Assembly (NCBI GenBank): GCA_963575745.1
Contig: CAUYUJ010005669.1
Location: 124,001-188,000 of the forward strand
Origin: Prorocentrum cordatum
Lineage: Eukaryota > Sar > Dinophyceae > Prorocentrales > Prorocentraceae
Direction: 5' to 3'
DNA length: 64,000 nucleotides
The notes under the pieces were generated by a model. The model was not told the DNA's origin and did not search any database. It saw nothing but the letters and a program-made list of their open reading frames with translations. Made by a program: the position numbers and the translations under genes. This document shows, piece after piece, positions 42,054-54,400 of the stretch (within the stretch, counting starts at the first letter, position 1; every line of letters begins with the position of its first letter).

Positions 42054-43614
42054 GTGCGGCGCTGCGACGGCTGCGACCCGCCGTCGCGCCCGCGTGCCAT
42101 GGGTGGCGCGCGGTGCCGGCGGTGGGGGCCCGCGCCTCGTCTCGTCACTGCTTCGAAACGACGATGGGCCGATGATAGTACGATGTCGTACGACGATGCG
42201 ACGATGCGTTACGACGGTGCATCCGATAGGATACGACTACGATGAGATTGTCGGCAGTCCGAGTCATTCGATCGGAGCGGTCCCGCGTATCGAAGCAGTG
42301 TCGAGCGGCGGCGGAATTTGGCAGATCTGCCGAAGCGTGAATTCATCATCGTAGCTGCAGGGCCGCAGCTACCATGCGTCGGCGCGCAGTGCAGCGCGAT
42401 CTCGCACAGCAGCCGGGGAGTGGCTGCCCGTGCGCGGCGCGACGCCTGCCGCTCGGGAGGCGGCGGCCTCGGAGCCTCAGGGAGGAGATGAGATGATGAG
42501 ATGGAGGAGATGATGAGGACATGATGAGGACTGAACGAGGCTCATGCTCATGCTCAGCTCAGCCGCTGCGACACTGTGTGTCTGGCGTTGGGGGCGCGCG
42601 CCTTAAATAGCGCCCCCGCGCCACGAGGACGAAGGACAGGGACCCCGCGCGCCGAGACGGCAAACGGATCGCCTGCTCAACGTGGTTGGGGTGATGAGGA
42701 CACACAGGGGTAGGACTATGAGTTTGAAGATGAGGGGTCGCATGAGGAGGATGATGAGCACGATGAGGATGATGAGGATGATGAGGAGCGAGGCGTACGA
42801 GGATAGGGTGAGGATGGGGGTGGGATGAGGCCTTCAACAAGTGGGGTGATGCTGCAGGTGAGCGGTGATGAAGAGGCGGGTGCGGACGACGAGGGATGAG
42901 GTGACCGCGCTCTCGTCCTCGGCCCTCCCCCTCCTACCCCCTGCCCCCCTCGCCCCCAGTCCGGCGCCCACCTCTCTACTACTCTACTTCCTTCTCATCC
43001 CCTCACTCCCCACTCGTCGCCCACCGCCCTCTCCATTCCACTCCCCCCCCCTCCCCTTCCTCCAACACCCCCCCCCGCCTCCCCTTGGTCCTCAACGCCT
43101 CAGCGCATCTCCTCATCTCATCCCCCCCCCTCCCGCGCTGCCGCCGCCAAGCGGGGCGCGCCTGGCGGCTGGCGCCGGCGGCAGCGGCGGCTTGCCGCGC
43201 CCGCCCCGCTGAGCAAAAAGCGGCGTCGCCGTCGGCCATCCCGCCTCGTCGTCGCCCCTCGTCTCTCCCCACGCCTCCGTATCCGCTCACTCCAACACCG
43301 CTCGGCCTCTTCCGCCTCCTGCGTGTCCTCCTCCTCCCCCCTCCTCTGGAGCCGTGCTATGCACGTCGGCGCTCCAGCCAACCTCTTTGCTGGGCAGTGT
43401 AACGTCCACTGTGTTGCATGTCATTGTATTGGTATGTAGGCATTGAGACCACATTTCTGCTAAGTAAAAACGTCCACTTCACGGATCGTTGGTTTCACAA
43501 CATCGTTAGAATTGAAAGTTAGCAGCAGACACACATAGAGAGACACACTAGGCGCACGCCAGACACTAGCACGCACAGACATTCGCAGACACGCACCACA
43601 CACAGACACTCGCA
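42054..43614. other. Intergenic; no supported gene
   Basis: CGACGATGCG and TACGAC words occur at 42160-42240 and GATGAGGA-rich DNA at 42480-42830. A GC hairpin with an 8-bp stem (GGGGGCGC and GCGCCCCC, loop TTAAATA) lies at 42590-42617. Pyrimidine-rich sequence fills 42900-43370 and a CACA-rich stretch 43520-43610. Long frames on either strand look compositional. Confidence 0.45.
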
Positions 43615-44095
43615 CAGGAGCCTGTCAGGGCGTCGAGGGGGCTTCTTGGGGGCTTTGGGGGGCCCTCTTGGGGGCTCTTGGGGCCTCCTGGGGGCCTCGT
43701 GGGCTGGAAGGCTAGATTTGTTCCGCTTTTCGTCCCTCTTTTGGGTCCTCTTGGGGCCGTCTTGGGGGCCTCTTGGGCCGTCTTGGGTAGCTTTGGGGCC
43801 GCCTTGGGGCCCTCTTGGACCGTCTTGGGACTGTCTGGGGGCCTCCTGGGCCGTCTTCGAGCGGTCTTGGGGGCCTCTTGGGCCGTCTTGGAGCGTCGGA
43901 AAGCCGAAGAAAAACGACAACCCCAAAAACATGAAACAATCCAATGGAAATCAACGATTTTTGCCTCTGGGTGCCCTCGTGGGAGGCCTCTTGGAGACCT
44001 CTTCAGACGTCGTGGAAGGCTCTTGGGCCGTCTTGGGGCCATCTTGGGCGTGTTCGGGCGATCTTTCGGGGTCTCGGGACTTTCGTAGACCGTCC
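43615..44095. repeat. GGCCGTCTTGGG / GGGGCCTCTTGG tandem array, copy 1
   Basis: Irregular 12-15-bp units of GGGGGCCTCTTGG and GCCGTCTTGGG. All frames of the minus strand are open (QDGPRGPQDGPK-like). An interruption at 43890-43980 carries GGAGCGTCGGAAAGCCGAAG and an A-rich piece. Related stretches occur at 55155-55290, 57005-57090 and 63570-64000. Confidence 0.8.
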
Positions 44096-44295
44096 TAGGA
44101 GACTTTTGCGGCCGCGGCCACCCTTGTAGCGCATCCTCGAGATTAGAGCCTTTTGTAAAAGCAGCCCCCCCGCATCCGCCGGAAACTCGCACCCCCCCCC
44201 CCAACCCCCCTTCCCCGGCAGAGCCACCCCGGCAACCCCCCCAGAGGCTGAGGCTCAGCCTCGCGGCTGTAGCTGAGACTCCTTGAAACTCACAC
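44096..44295. other. Spacer between repeat families
   Basis: No gene; contains a C run near 44190. Confidence 0.4.
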
Positions 44296-44384
44296 GCCGG
44301 ATCGGCGGATTTTTGTGCTTGGTGCAGGCGCTGCCCCGTGTAGATCCGGCCGCCGATTTATCGACGATGCATCGCCGATCCGGC
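44296..44384. repeat. Foldback-family copy with 12-bp perfect inverted repeat
   Basis: GCCGGATCGGCG (44296-44307) pairs perfectly with CGCCGATCCGGC (44373-44384). The interior contains GATTTATCGACGATGCATCG, as in the element at 1167-1394. Confidence 0.65.
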
Positions 44385-44769
44385 ACGAGCTTCCAATCCC
44401 ATACTTTCGGACACCATGTGGGGGGGCCTGTGCTAGGGGCTTCTGGATGGCCGCGCCGAGCGCCGATCAACGAATAAAAAGTTGGGAGGCATTGCCCCCG
44501 CCAGGGGACGATGTCATTTCTGCGACGAGGTGTTGTTATCATTCCTATGTCGTCGGTGCCCGAGGCGGGCGCTATGGAAAGTTTTGCACGTGACAAGCCG
44601 TTACGGAAAGTTGCATAGTTGAAGGCCAGTTTTCAAAAGGTCCGCGCGGAGTTAGCTTTTGGATATGAGAAGATTATTCGCGTACCTCCGAAAGTTATGT
44701 ATGGCGGATCTTTTTACTTCGTTTTTTTTGGGGGGGCCGCGAGGCTCGATGGCCTCGCCCTAGTGACCC

Positions 44770-44960
44770 CATGGACCACGTTGAAGGGGGGCTGGGCTAG
44801 GGAACCGCATCGACCCCCGATCGCCCACTCTTCGCCTATACAGGCCTGGTACCCTCCTCCCGCCCAGTGACGTGCGGCTTCGCTTTCGGGGGCGCATTGC
44901 CGATTTATCGGCGATGTGTCGCCGATGCGAGGCCGATGTTTCTCCTCCCCACCTTGGGCG
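44770..44960. repeat. Foldback-family copy related to the one at 61.2 kb
   Basis: It shares with 61165-61330 the order GGGCTAGGG/GGCCAGGG, CATCGACCCCC, ATCGCCCA, TCTTCG, then a hairpin ATTGCCGA...TCGGCGAT (44896-44915) and GTCGCCGA. Confidence 0.6.
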
Positions 44961-45113
44961 CGCCGTCGATAAGTGTTCCGTGTTTTTCTTCAAAAGCGCG
45001 CGTCTCTCGGATAGGATTACCGATCTGATGAAAACATCTGCACATTAGTGACCACCTCAGGCTCGATGACATCGGAGATGCTCGCGGGTTTCCCCTTGCG
45101 TACAGTGGCGCGC

Positions 45114-45233
45114 TGAGACAGGTGAGCATATTTCGCACAGTAGGTTTTGCATTTAGAGTTGTGTGAAGTTTCCTGTCACTGTTATCCGATTTGGCTCAAG
45201 GGAAAAGCATTTACTGCCTTTGCTGCTGCCGCA
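45114..45233 (+). repeat. 5' LTR (120 bp)
   Basis: TGAGACAGGTGAGC... to ...CTGCCGCA, identical to the 3' LTR over its first 117 bases. A DinoSL-like piece lies at 45185-45200. The promoter is expected in the LTR, but no TATA box is seen. Confidence 0.85.
45185..45200 (+). promoter_or_regulatory. Spliced-leader-like remnant within the LTR
   Basis: TCCGATTTGGCTCAAG equals the DinoSL with five bases (TAGCC) and one T missing, so 16 of 22 leader bases are present in order. The same sequence is at 55072-55087 in the 3' LTR. Confidence 0.5.
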
Positions 45234-45235
45234 GT

Positions 45236-45253
45236 TGGTAGCGGAGCCTGGTT
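45236..45253 (+). other. Candidate primer-binding site
   Basis: TGGTAGCGGAGCCTGGTT begins with the TGG complementary to tRNA CCA ends, two bases after the LTR CA. It resembles, with about three differences, the complement of a methionine-tRNA 3' end as I remember it. The priming tRNA is therefore inferred. Confidence 0.55.
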
Positions 45254-45466
45254 CCCGGTCGGGAGGCCCATGGGTGACGCGGCGCGGCCTTGAGGGCCAC
45301 GGCCAGTCGTCGCTCGAGTGCCTCCGGCCGCGGGCCGGGCTCGCGCCGACAGAGCGGCGCGGACAGCGGAGATGCCCGCAGACGATGAAGGTGCACCGGA
45401 GCCGTCATAGGTGGTGGCGGTGACGAGTCGGCCGCCGCTGCGCCAACAGCAGCGGAGACAGGACGG

Positions 45467-48400
45467 ATGACAGTGACGACGGAGCAGCTCAGAGACCTGG
45501 TCACAGGGATGGTCCGTGAGACCATGAGCGCAGTGGGGGCGCCCCAGGCGACCAAGGCCGAGCCGCTCCAGACCGCAGCAGACGGCCGACAAAATGATCC
45601 ATGGCAAGCAGCAGCAGCAGCAGCAGCAGATTGGCGCCAGGATGGCTGGCGGCAAGACGGCGAGCGGCGACAGCTCGACCACAAGACCGCCGAGGCCGAC
45701 CAGCGCGATGCCTGGCAGGACTACGGCAAGGACAGCTGGAGCGCCGGCTGGGGCCGGCGTGACGGCTGGTACTCCGGCAGCTGGAGTGGAGGAGGAGTCA
45801 AGGGAGATTTCTCAGATCCTCCAGCGTGGCCGGGGTGGACACACTATAGACAATGGCGGAGCGCCCTTAAGAGATGGGACAACAATACGGATGTTCCTGT
45901 CTGGCGCAGGTATGAGAAGTTTCTCAAACTGTTCGACTGGAATATGCAGGCCCGGTTTGAAGACCTGTCGGAGCAGTTGATCTCAGGACCCAGCTGGATC
46001 AGCACAGTCCTCGAGAGAATGAATTTGATGATAGGTGAACGAGAGGGCGACGAGCTCAGACGTACTGGCAGGCGCGCCCTCTTCGAAGCAGCTAGAGAGA
46101 ATAAGGAGAGCCTCACGCAGTACGTCATGAGGCGAGAATCGCAGTTCCAGGAGGCAGAGGCCAACGAGCTCTGGCTCTCATCGAAGATGAAGGGCCTCAT
46201 GCTTGAGGAGGGCGCCGGCCTCTCGGGTCAGGGCATGCAGAACCTCCGCACGCTCGCCCGCGGGCAGCTCGACTACGAGAGCGTCACCTGGGCCCTCAGG
46301 CAGATGGATGCGTCAGGATCTGAACGCCTGTTGCCAGGTAGGAGCGCAGCAGCACTGCCCGCCGTCGAGACCGAAGAGTCCGGCGCACAGAGCAGCTTTT
46401 CTCATCCTCCCCCTCCCTCGTACCCGGTTGGTCGGTCCGAGGTAGGTTCCGAGGAGGACGTCGAGGCGGACGGCGACTTCTACGACGACGACCTCGATGA
46501 CGAGGACGAGGCCGCCATCCTGGCGGAGCTGGAGGATCTCGACCTCGACGAGACGCAGCTCGACGAGGCGATGGCCATGATCGAGTCGAGGTCCAACCAG
46601 CGCACTTGGAAGCAGAACAAGGACATCAAGAGGGCGGCCAAACGTGATCGTGAATACTTCGCCCCGAAGCCACGGCCGGGAGGCGCAGGGAGTGCCTCTC
46701 AGCCACGGTCTCGCCCAGCCGGAGGACGATCAGACCGCGGCGGTCGCGGACGACAGGAACGAGGGCGAGGCGGAGGCAGTGGCTTTCGGGGCTCAGGCTT
46801 TAGTCGCAAGAAGCTGTCACCAGAGCAGCTTATGAAGATCACGAGGTGCGGCATTTGTAAGCAGAAGGGTCACTGGCACCGCGAGTGCCCGGAGAAGGAC
46901 AACCCAAAGTACGCCAACCAGCGGAAGGGGATGTCGGCCTACATGTTCGACGGGGTCGTGTCGGGCTCGGGGGACTGGGTCGTCACTCCGGAGCTGCTGG
47001 ACCAGTGGAAGGAGCTGGGCCAGGCGATGCAGGACGCCGGCATCTACTTGGTCGGCAAGCCCACCCAGGGCCTCGTCGACCCAGGTGCCGGCAGCGACCT
47101 CGTGGGCTTGACGGCGCTGAACCGCGAGTCGCTGGCACTTGCGGCCGTGGGCCTGAAGTTCGAGGCCATCCCGAAGCAGCACCAGCGCCCGAGGGCAGCA
47201 CACGGGGTCGGAGGCATGGCGAGGGTCGTGGGCTCCGTACTGTTCCCGTTGTGCCTGGGCGGCGTGCTGGGGATCATCGAGACCACCGTCCTCCTCGAAG
47301 AGGTTCCCCACATTTTGTCGGTGAACCTGTTGGAGTTCCTCGGTTGCGCGATCGATTTGCCTCAGAATGTGATGAATTCGGCCACCCTGGAGGTGGACAT
47401 TCCTTTGACACGTCTGGGATCAGGCCATCGCATGGCCACGATCGTGCAGCAGTTAGAAGCACCGCTGCAGATCCCAGACAATGCTTTGCGGAAGTACCCC
47501 TTTCTGTCCGCTGGCGCTTTCTTGCTAGAGTCAGACAAGCCTCCGGAGATGCTGGAGTCCGGGGAGCTTCGCAGATACAGGATCATCACTCATCAGGTCG
47601 TGCTGTACGGGGTCTTGGTCAGTATCCTGCTGAGCCTCGGGGTTGTCTTGTGCGAGGCCCCGAGCGGCCAGATGTCTACGGGTTTCTTGGTGGGCTACGT
47701 GGGGCTCGCTACGGGGATCTTCGAGTCACGGGCTCAGCTAGCGTCCCGCAAGTCAGTCAGGGCCTTAGGATCATCTCGGGAAGCTAAGGCGACGGTCAGG
47801 CACAGCGAGTACGAGAAGCAGGGACGATCCTGGGTGCCCTCGGCCGTGGTACTACTGATGTCCGTAGCCACTTTAGGCTCAAGCCTCAGGCAAGTGCTTT
47901 CGAGATTGATCGTTTCTCAACCCGATTTGTTCTCTCGGCCGAGCCGGCGCAGCAGAAGCCGGCACAGCCATGCATGTGCTCACGGCGACCTTGGCGCTCA
48001 TCGCTGGAGGGATGGTGCAGTCCGCCCCGAATCCTGCTCCAGCACCAGCGCCGAAGAAGCCTCCCAAGGCCTTCGAGGAGACGCAGGAGAGGCTGCGTCA
48101 GGCACGTCGAGAGCAGGCTGCAGCCCAGGCCATGCAGCAGGCGTCCGAGCTGGAGGACCACGACTCCGACCAGGATATGATGACGCTGCAGTCGGACTCC
48201 GAAGGCGAGCCCTTTCAGATCCCCCGGCTCCCCGTGGGGGAGGGATACCCCTACGGTTGGCCGCCGTCCCAGGCATCGGGCGCCCAGAGCACCGGAGTCG
48301 CCACGGCTCCAGGAGCGGCGGCCTCGTCAGGTCAGGTGGCCCAGCCGCCGCCACCAGACCATCCGCCGCCGGACTTCGTGCCTGGACGCCGCGGGCCAGC

Positions 48401-51400
48401 GAGCAATGCACCTCAGCACGGCGCGGAGGCGCTCGGGTTCAGCAAGCAGAGGGCGGCGGCTCGAGCCGGAGAGCTACGAGCAGCGGTGGCTCAGGGAGTG
48501 GGGGCGGACGTCGACGGTGCCGGAGCGGCGGCGAGCAGGGCAGGAGCCTATCAGCCCCACGCACCAGTCGACTCCACTCCGGCTGGAGGACCAGCAGGAC
48601 ACCGAGCAGCGGCACGCAATCTCCCCAGGAAGTCACCTCCGGTAGGCATGCCGTCACCACAGGCAAGGGCCTCGTCGTTGGCAGGACCACCGGTCGGGGG
48701 AGGAGCAGTGCCAATGGCCACCCTCCCGGGAGGAGGCCAGGTGCCAGTCAAGCCACCGCCGGTGGTGGACTGCCCTCATCCCGATCATCACATTCGGTAC
48801 TACGGGAACCAGTGGGGCAGCGGGTCCAAGTGCACTGCCTGCGGAGCTCGCATCACCTGGATCCCCAAGAACGCTCCAGGAGCTGGTCCGAACGACGAGG
48901 ACCGTCCCGAGTCGGCGGCCCAAGCCGCGAGAGCAGCAGCTCGCTCAGCCCAGAGGGCGGTCGACATCCTCCAGGAGAACGAGGGATTCCAGCAGGGCGC
49001 GGCAGCACTGAACGTTGTCAACCAGTTGAGCGGCCACCTCCAGGCGCTGCAGTGGCAGCTGCACAACGTGCCCGAGGGCATCAGGGCGCTGGGCCAGGTG
49101 CAGGAGACGCTCAACCAGATGATCGCCGTGGCCACGAACATTCAGAGCTTCCCTGCTGGCCTGGAGGAGGGACTGATGCAGATTCACCAGAGCTGCGTCA
49201 CCATCCAGAGGATCCTCGGGGGCTTCGAGCACTTCGGGGAGAACCTCGACTTCATCCAGACGTCCCTGGACAACATCGCGGGGACCATGAACAACATCAA
49301 CGCAGCCACCCAGCAGATGGTGGTCATGATGGTCCAGATCGGCACGGCCATCCAGGGCCTGGTGAGCCACCAGAACGCCCAGATCCAGGCGTCGGGCGCG
49401 GCGTCGAGCAGCTCGGGCCCAGGAGAGCCGCCCCCGCTGCCGGCCGACCCGAGCAACGTGCAGAGCGGCGGGGACCCATGGACAGGGACGACGACGGCCA
49501 CCACCACGACTCAGTCCTACGAGGGCTGGGATCTAGTTTGAGTCGGCCACAATGCCAGGGACTACTGGCTCCCAAGGTTCGGGAGCCTAGGACTTCTGTC
49601 GTGCGGCTGCACGCCTGTCTCCCGGCATGCGGCTGCCGGGCCGAGGAGGAGCCTCGAAAGAATCACATCCCTCGGGTCATCTCTCCTCCTCGTCCTCCTT
49701 CATCAGCATCAGAAGGGGGTGTTCCCCAAGACCGATCTGTCACGTTTTCTTTCCTTGCTTGCCCGGGCTTTCCTCCAGGCCTCCGGGAGGCCGACGGCGG
49801 GACCCAGGACCGAAACGACTTTCGAAACGAAGAGATTGTCTGGCTCGACGGCGACACCTGGAACGACGACCGAGAGGTCGCGTGCCCGGCCTCGGCGTCA
49901 CGAGCTGTCGAGGGAGCAGCCAGGCAGCGCCTGGGAAGCAGGAACGCCGTCGGTCAAGGCGCAGCTGCGACTGAGGGGGTCCGTCGTAAGCGCGGGAGGA
50001 CCGCCTTCCTCGAGGTGTTCTCCCCTCCCCGAATGGCCCCAGAGGTCCAGAAGCTCGGGGCTCCTCTGGGGAGCCGGCCCAGCTTGGATAGACTTACGGG
50101 CTGGGACTCCTCGGACCCTCGGCAGGTTCAGGAGCTCTGGCGTCTTCTCGAGAAGGAGGAACCAGACTTCGTCTGGCTCTGCCCGGAATGTAGGATCTTC
50201 TCTGCGATTAATCGGCTAAACAAGAATAAGCGGGATCCCGAGGAGTGGCGTCAAGCCGTGATCGATGGCCTGAGGGATCTCACTCTCTGTATGGAGATCG
50301 CAGCTTTCCAACACGCTAAGGGACGTTACTTCGCCTTCGAGCATCCACTTTATGCGAGCTCGTGGGCCTCTCAGGTGGTATCACTCGTCGCCTCACTCCC
50401 TGGGGTTCGTAAGCTAAGGCTGGACATGTGCATGTTCGGGCTCCAGGTGGACGAGAGGGGCCTGAACAAGAAGCCTACGGGTATTTTGAGCAACCACCCC
50501 CGGGTCCTCAGAGCTCTAGATGGGCACCTCTGCGACGGGACCCACAAGCATGCGGTCCTTGAGGGCAGCTGGCAGACATCTCGAGCTGCCCGTTATCCGT
50601 TCAAGTTGGCCCAACGAGTGGCTCGTGCGGTGGCAGAACAGTGGCAAGGGGTGTTCAGAGAGGCGAGGCCCACGTGGGCCGAGCTGTCCGAGCTCTCCTT
50701 CCCGGCGGAGGCTGGCGAAGGCAATCCTCTCGAGGAGGAAGCGGAGGCCGAGGAAGAAGAGCCTGAAGACAGCGGGGACGAGCCCGAGACACGACCGGTT
50801 GATGGCCGGAAAGGAGTCACCGTCCCCGACGTGGATCCGAGTGAGGAAGAAAAACGCCTTGTCTACAAGTTGCACGTGAACATGGGGCACCCCGATGTCA
50901 GGAAATTCTGTCGCGTGCTCCGAGCTGGAGGGGTGAAGAGGCACATCGTTCGGTGGGCCCGAAACAAGTTCAGATGCTCTGAGTGTGCCGAGCGACAGCG
51001 GTCTAGCAACCATAGGAAAGTTGCCCTGCCGCGTACTTTCAGATTCAATCACATCGTCGGCATTGACTTGTTTTATCTGGACTTTCAGGGCACGACTCAC
51101 CCATTCATGAATGTTGTGGACCACGGGTCCAACCTCCAGCTCTGTGTTAGACTCGCCGACGCCCGAGCTGCCACCGTGTGGAGGGCTTTCGTGGCCGGAT
51201 GGATCCGCCCTTTCGGAGCCCCCGACTTCATGATCTCGGACGGCGGCTCGGAGTTCGGAGAAAGGTTTGCCCGGGGCCTGGAGCAGTGGGGAGTGATGCA
51301 TCACGTCTGCGACGCAGACAGCCCGTGGCAGAATGGCCGAGTCGAACGCCACGGGGGTTGGGTGAAAGACAGGGTTAAGCAGGAGCTAGATGCTGGCTCC

Positions 51401-54400
51401 TCCCTCCCGGGTTCCCTGGATGAGCTCGACGAGCTGGTTCACGAACTGGTGGCGCACAAGAATCGATTCTGGCACCGGGGAGGGTTCTCCCCGGCCCAAT
51501 TGGTTTTCGGTCAAAACCCCAGGCTCCCACACGACATCCTGTCGGACGACACGGGGGCCGTGCCGGGGTGGCGTGACATGCTGAGCCCAGCGTCAGAGCA
51601 AGACTCAGCCGGTGCCGAGTTTGCTCGGCCCCAGGAGGTCCGGGCCGCGGCGCGGCGGCTGGCTATAGAAGCCAACGCTCACGAGAAGATCAGCCGTGCT
51701 TCCAAGGCTCGTGCCCCGGCGCTCAAGAGCTTCACGCCGGGCCAGTGGGTGTTTGTGTGGCGCAACCTCAGCCGTGCCTCGTCGAGAGCTGATGCGCTCG
51801 GTCGCCGAAGGGCCTGCTGGACGGGTCCTGGGGTGGTCGTGCTGTGCGAAGGCGGCACCGTCTGGGTTGCCGTTAGAGCGCGCCTGTGGAAGTGCTCGGT
51901 CGAGCAAGTGCGGCTCGCCAGTCCGGAGGAAGAATACGGACTACAGCTGGCTCAGAGCCCTCAGTGGCAGGAGCTGCTGACTCAGGTGCACACCCGCCGT
52001 GCCTCGGCGGTGGACGTCCAACGTGAGGGCCCCCCACCGGACGACGCCTGGGACCAGCCCTCCCGTCACGAGGCGGACGCGGCCCCTCACCTTCCGGGAG
52101 TCCCGGGGCCGGTTCCCGCCGAGCCCGAGGAGGCTCCGGTCCCCGGGTCCGTGTTGGCCCCGGGTCCCTCTCCGGGCTTTGGAGGCCTCCCGAGACGCCC
52201 GGGCGGTCGCCATGCGGACAGGCAACCCCGAGCTCCGTCCGAGGACGGCTCGGTGGACGCCCAGGCGGGGAGTGAGAGGACCCGACTTCCATCCATTGCG
52301 GAGGGCGACGAGGTGGCCCCGGATTCGACGCCGGACGTTTCCGACCCAGGGATGTCCAGGGCTATCTCCGAGGATCGAGAGAGCGAGCCGACTCCTGCCC
52401 TTTCCCCTGCTGACCCGGTCGCTCCCTCCTCTGCTCCTCCGCTCTCCTCCTCTCCCTTTTCTCCTTCTGACCCCGCTCCGGTTGTCTCTCCGACTCCCGA
52501 CCCATCCACGCCTAGGCGTTCGAGGCTGACTCAGCCTGTCGACGTTCCCAGCTGTATCCTCCGAGCGAGGGCTGCCAGCTCCCCTCCGGAGATGAAGAGG
52601 GCCAGGACCGAGCCCGAGGGAGGGAGCCCACCCCTGGCGGACCCCTCCAGCTCCTCCTCGCTTCCCTCTCCTCCTCCTCCTCCTCCCCCTCCTCTGCCTC
52701 GCGGGCCAGGCGAACCGGAGGGGAGGGAGGTCACCGCGAGGGCAGGGTCGCCCCGGAGACCGGTCACCGACCTGGTCCGGGAGATCGAGGCAGGACACCC
52801 CCGGCAGCGCAGCCGGTCCCCTCAGGACAGGCGAGCCTTCTTCCTCCTCCCCGGTGGTGGTGATGGTGGTGTCCAGGCGGTCCCGGCCCAGGATCTCGAG
52901 GGTGACGCTGGCTGGACTGGACTGTCTGACGACTCCGGGGTGTTTGCGGCGAGCCGAGGGGGTGAGGTTAGCCTCAAGAGCCTGTCCCCAGCCGATAGGC
53001 AGAAGTTCGAGATCTCAAACCAGAAGGAATGGGACGCTATGATGGGCACCGGCGCGTGCGACATCATACCTCCGGACAAGGCCGAGGTGATTCGGCGGAC
53101 CCAGGCCGAACGCATCATCTCGAGCCGGATGGTGCGTCGCTGGAAACCCGTCGAGGGTACGTTCCAGGAGCCCTCGGCCAAATCTCGTTGGTGCGTCCAT
53201 GGCCATCGCGATCCCGACTCTGGCTCGCTCCAGGTCTACGCCCCGACCCCACAGACCTCGAGCATAATGATGTTTATCCAGGTCTTTATGAATCTAGGTA
53301 TGCTGGCAGACATCGCAGATGTCAAGAACGCTTTCTGCCAGTCCGACCCGATGTCACGCGCCCAGGGCAACATCTACGTTGAGCCGTGCGAGGGTATCAG
53401 CCTGCCCAAGGGCTCGCTGATCCTTCTGCGGGTCAACGTCTATGGCCTGGATGATGCCCCGGTCGCGTGGCGCCGGACAGTTGTCAAGTTCCTGGAGAAG
53501 CACGGCTTCACCAAGAGCTTGCTCGAGCCGCGCTGGTGGGTCCGATATGGCAGCAAGGGCGAGATACTTAACATGATCTTGCTCGAAGTCGACGACTTCT
53601 TTATTGCTAGTTCGTCGCCTTCCTCGAGGTCTTGGCTTCGCCAGACTCTCGAGGCGAGATTCAAGTTCGGAGAGTACCGAGACTGCCACGCCGGACCCGT
53701 CGAGTTCGCTGGGAGACGCGTCACTGTAGGAGCTCAAAAGGCTACGCTCGATATGGAGAAGTACATTTTAGAGGAGGTCAAGCCGCTCTCGATGGCCAAG
53801 GGCCGACTGTCCAAGCGTGACTCTCCACTCGAGCCAGCTGAGTTTCGAGCCCTGCGATCACTCGTCTACAAATTCAACTGGGTGGGACGAGAGACCCGCC
53901 CAGAGGCGGCCGGCGTGGCGAGCATCCTCGCCAGTCGCCTCAAAGCCGCCACTACTGGAGACGTATCGCTGGCCAACAAGCTTGTTCGACACCTCCGGTC
54001 TACGGCCTCCAGGGGCCTCACTGCGTGGCGCCTGGACCCCGAGCGGATGGCTTTCGCTTCCTTTTCCGACGCCGGAGGAGTAGGGGCTTTTGACGGTATG
54101 GTTGACGATCGGGGGCTTCCTGAAGATCCCACCCAGGGAGCCTGGATGGTGTTGGCAGCCGACAGCGACCTCTTGAACAATACTTCGGCCCGCGCCTCCA
54201 TCCTAGGATGGAGGAGCTCCAAGCTTCGACGCAAAGTGCCATCTACTCTTGCTGGAGAGACACTGGCTCTGTCAGCTGCCGTGGCCGAGGTAGAAAACTT
54301 GCAGATCCTCTACAGGGATGTGATCTTTCAAGACGTCCACGTCCGTGACCATCGGAGAGCGTCGTGCCCCTTTACGACCATCCTTCGAGCCGACTGTCGT

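Noticed and set aside
46885-47787. 300-codon ORF overlapping the Gag-protease region
   Set aside because: Reads as a Gly/Arg-rich shadow of the copia frame, which has clear domains here. It shows that open shadows are common and tempers the claim for the 47970 ORF.
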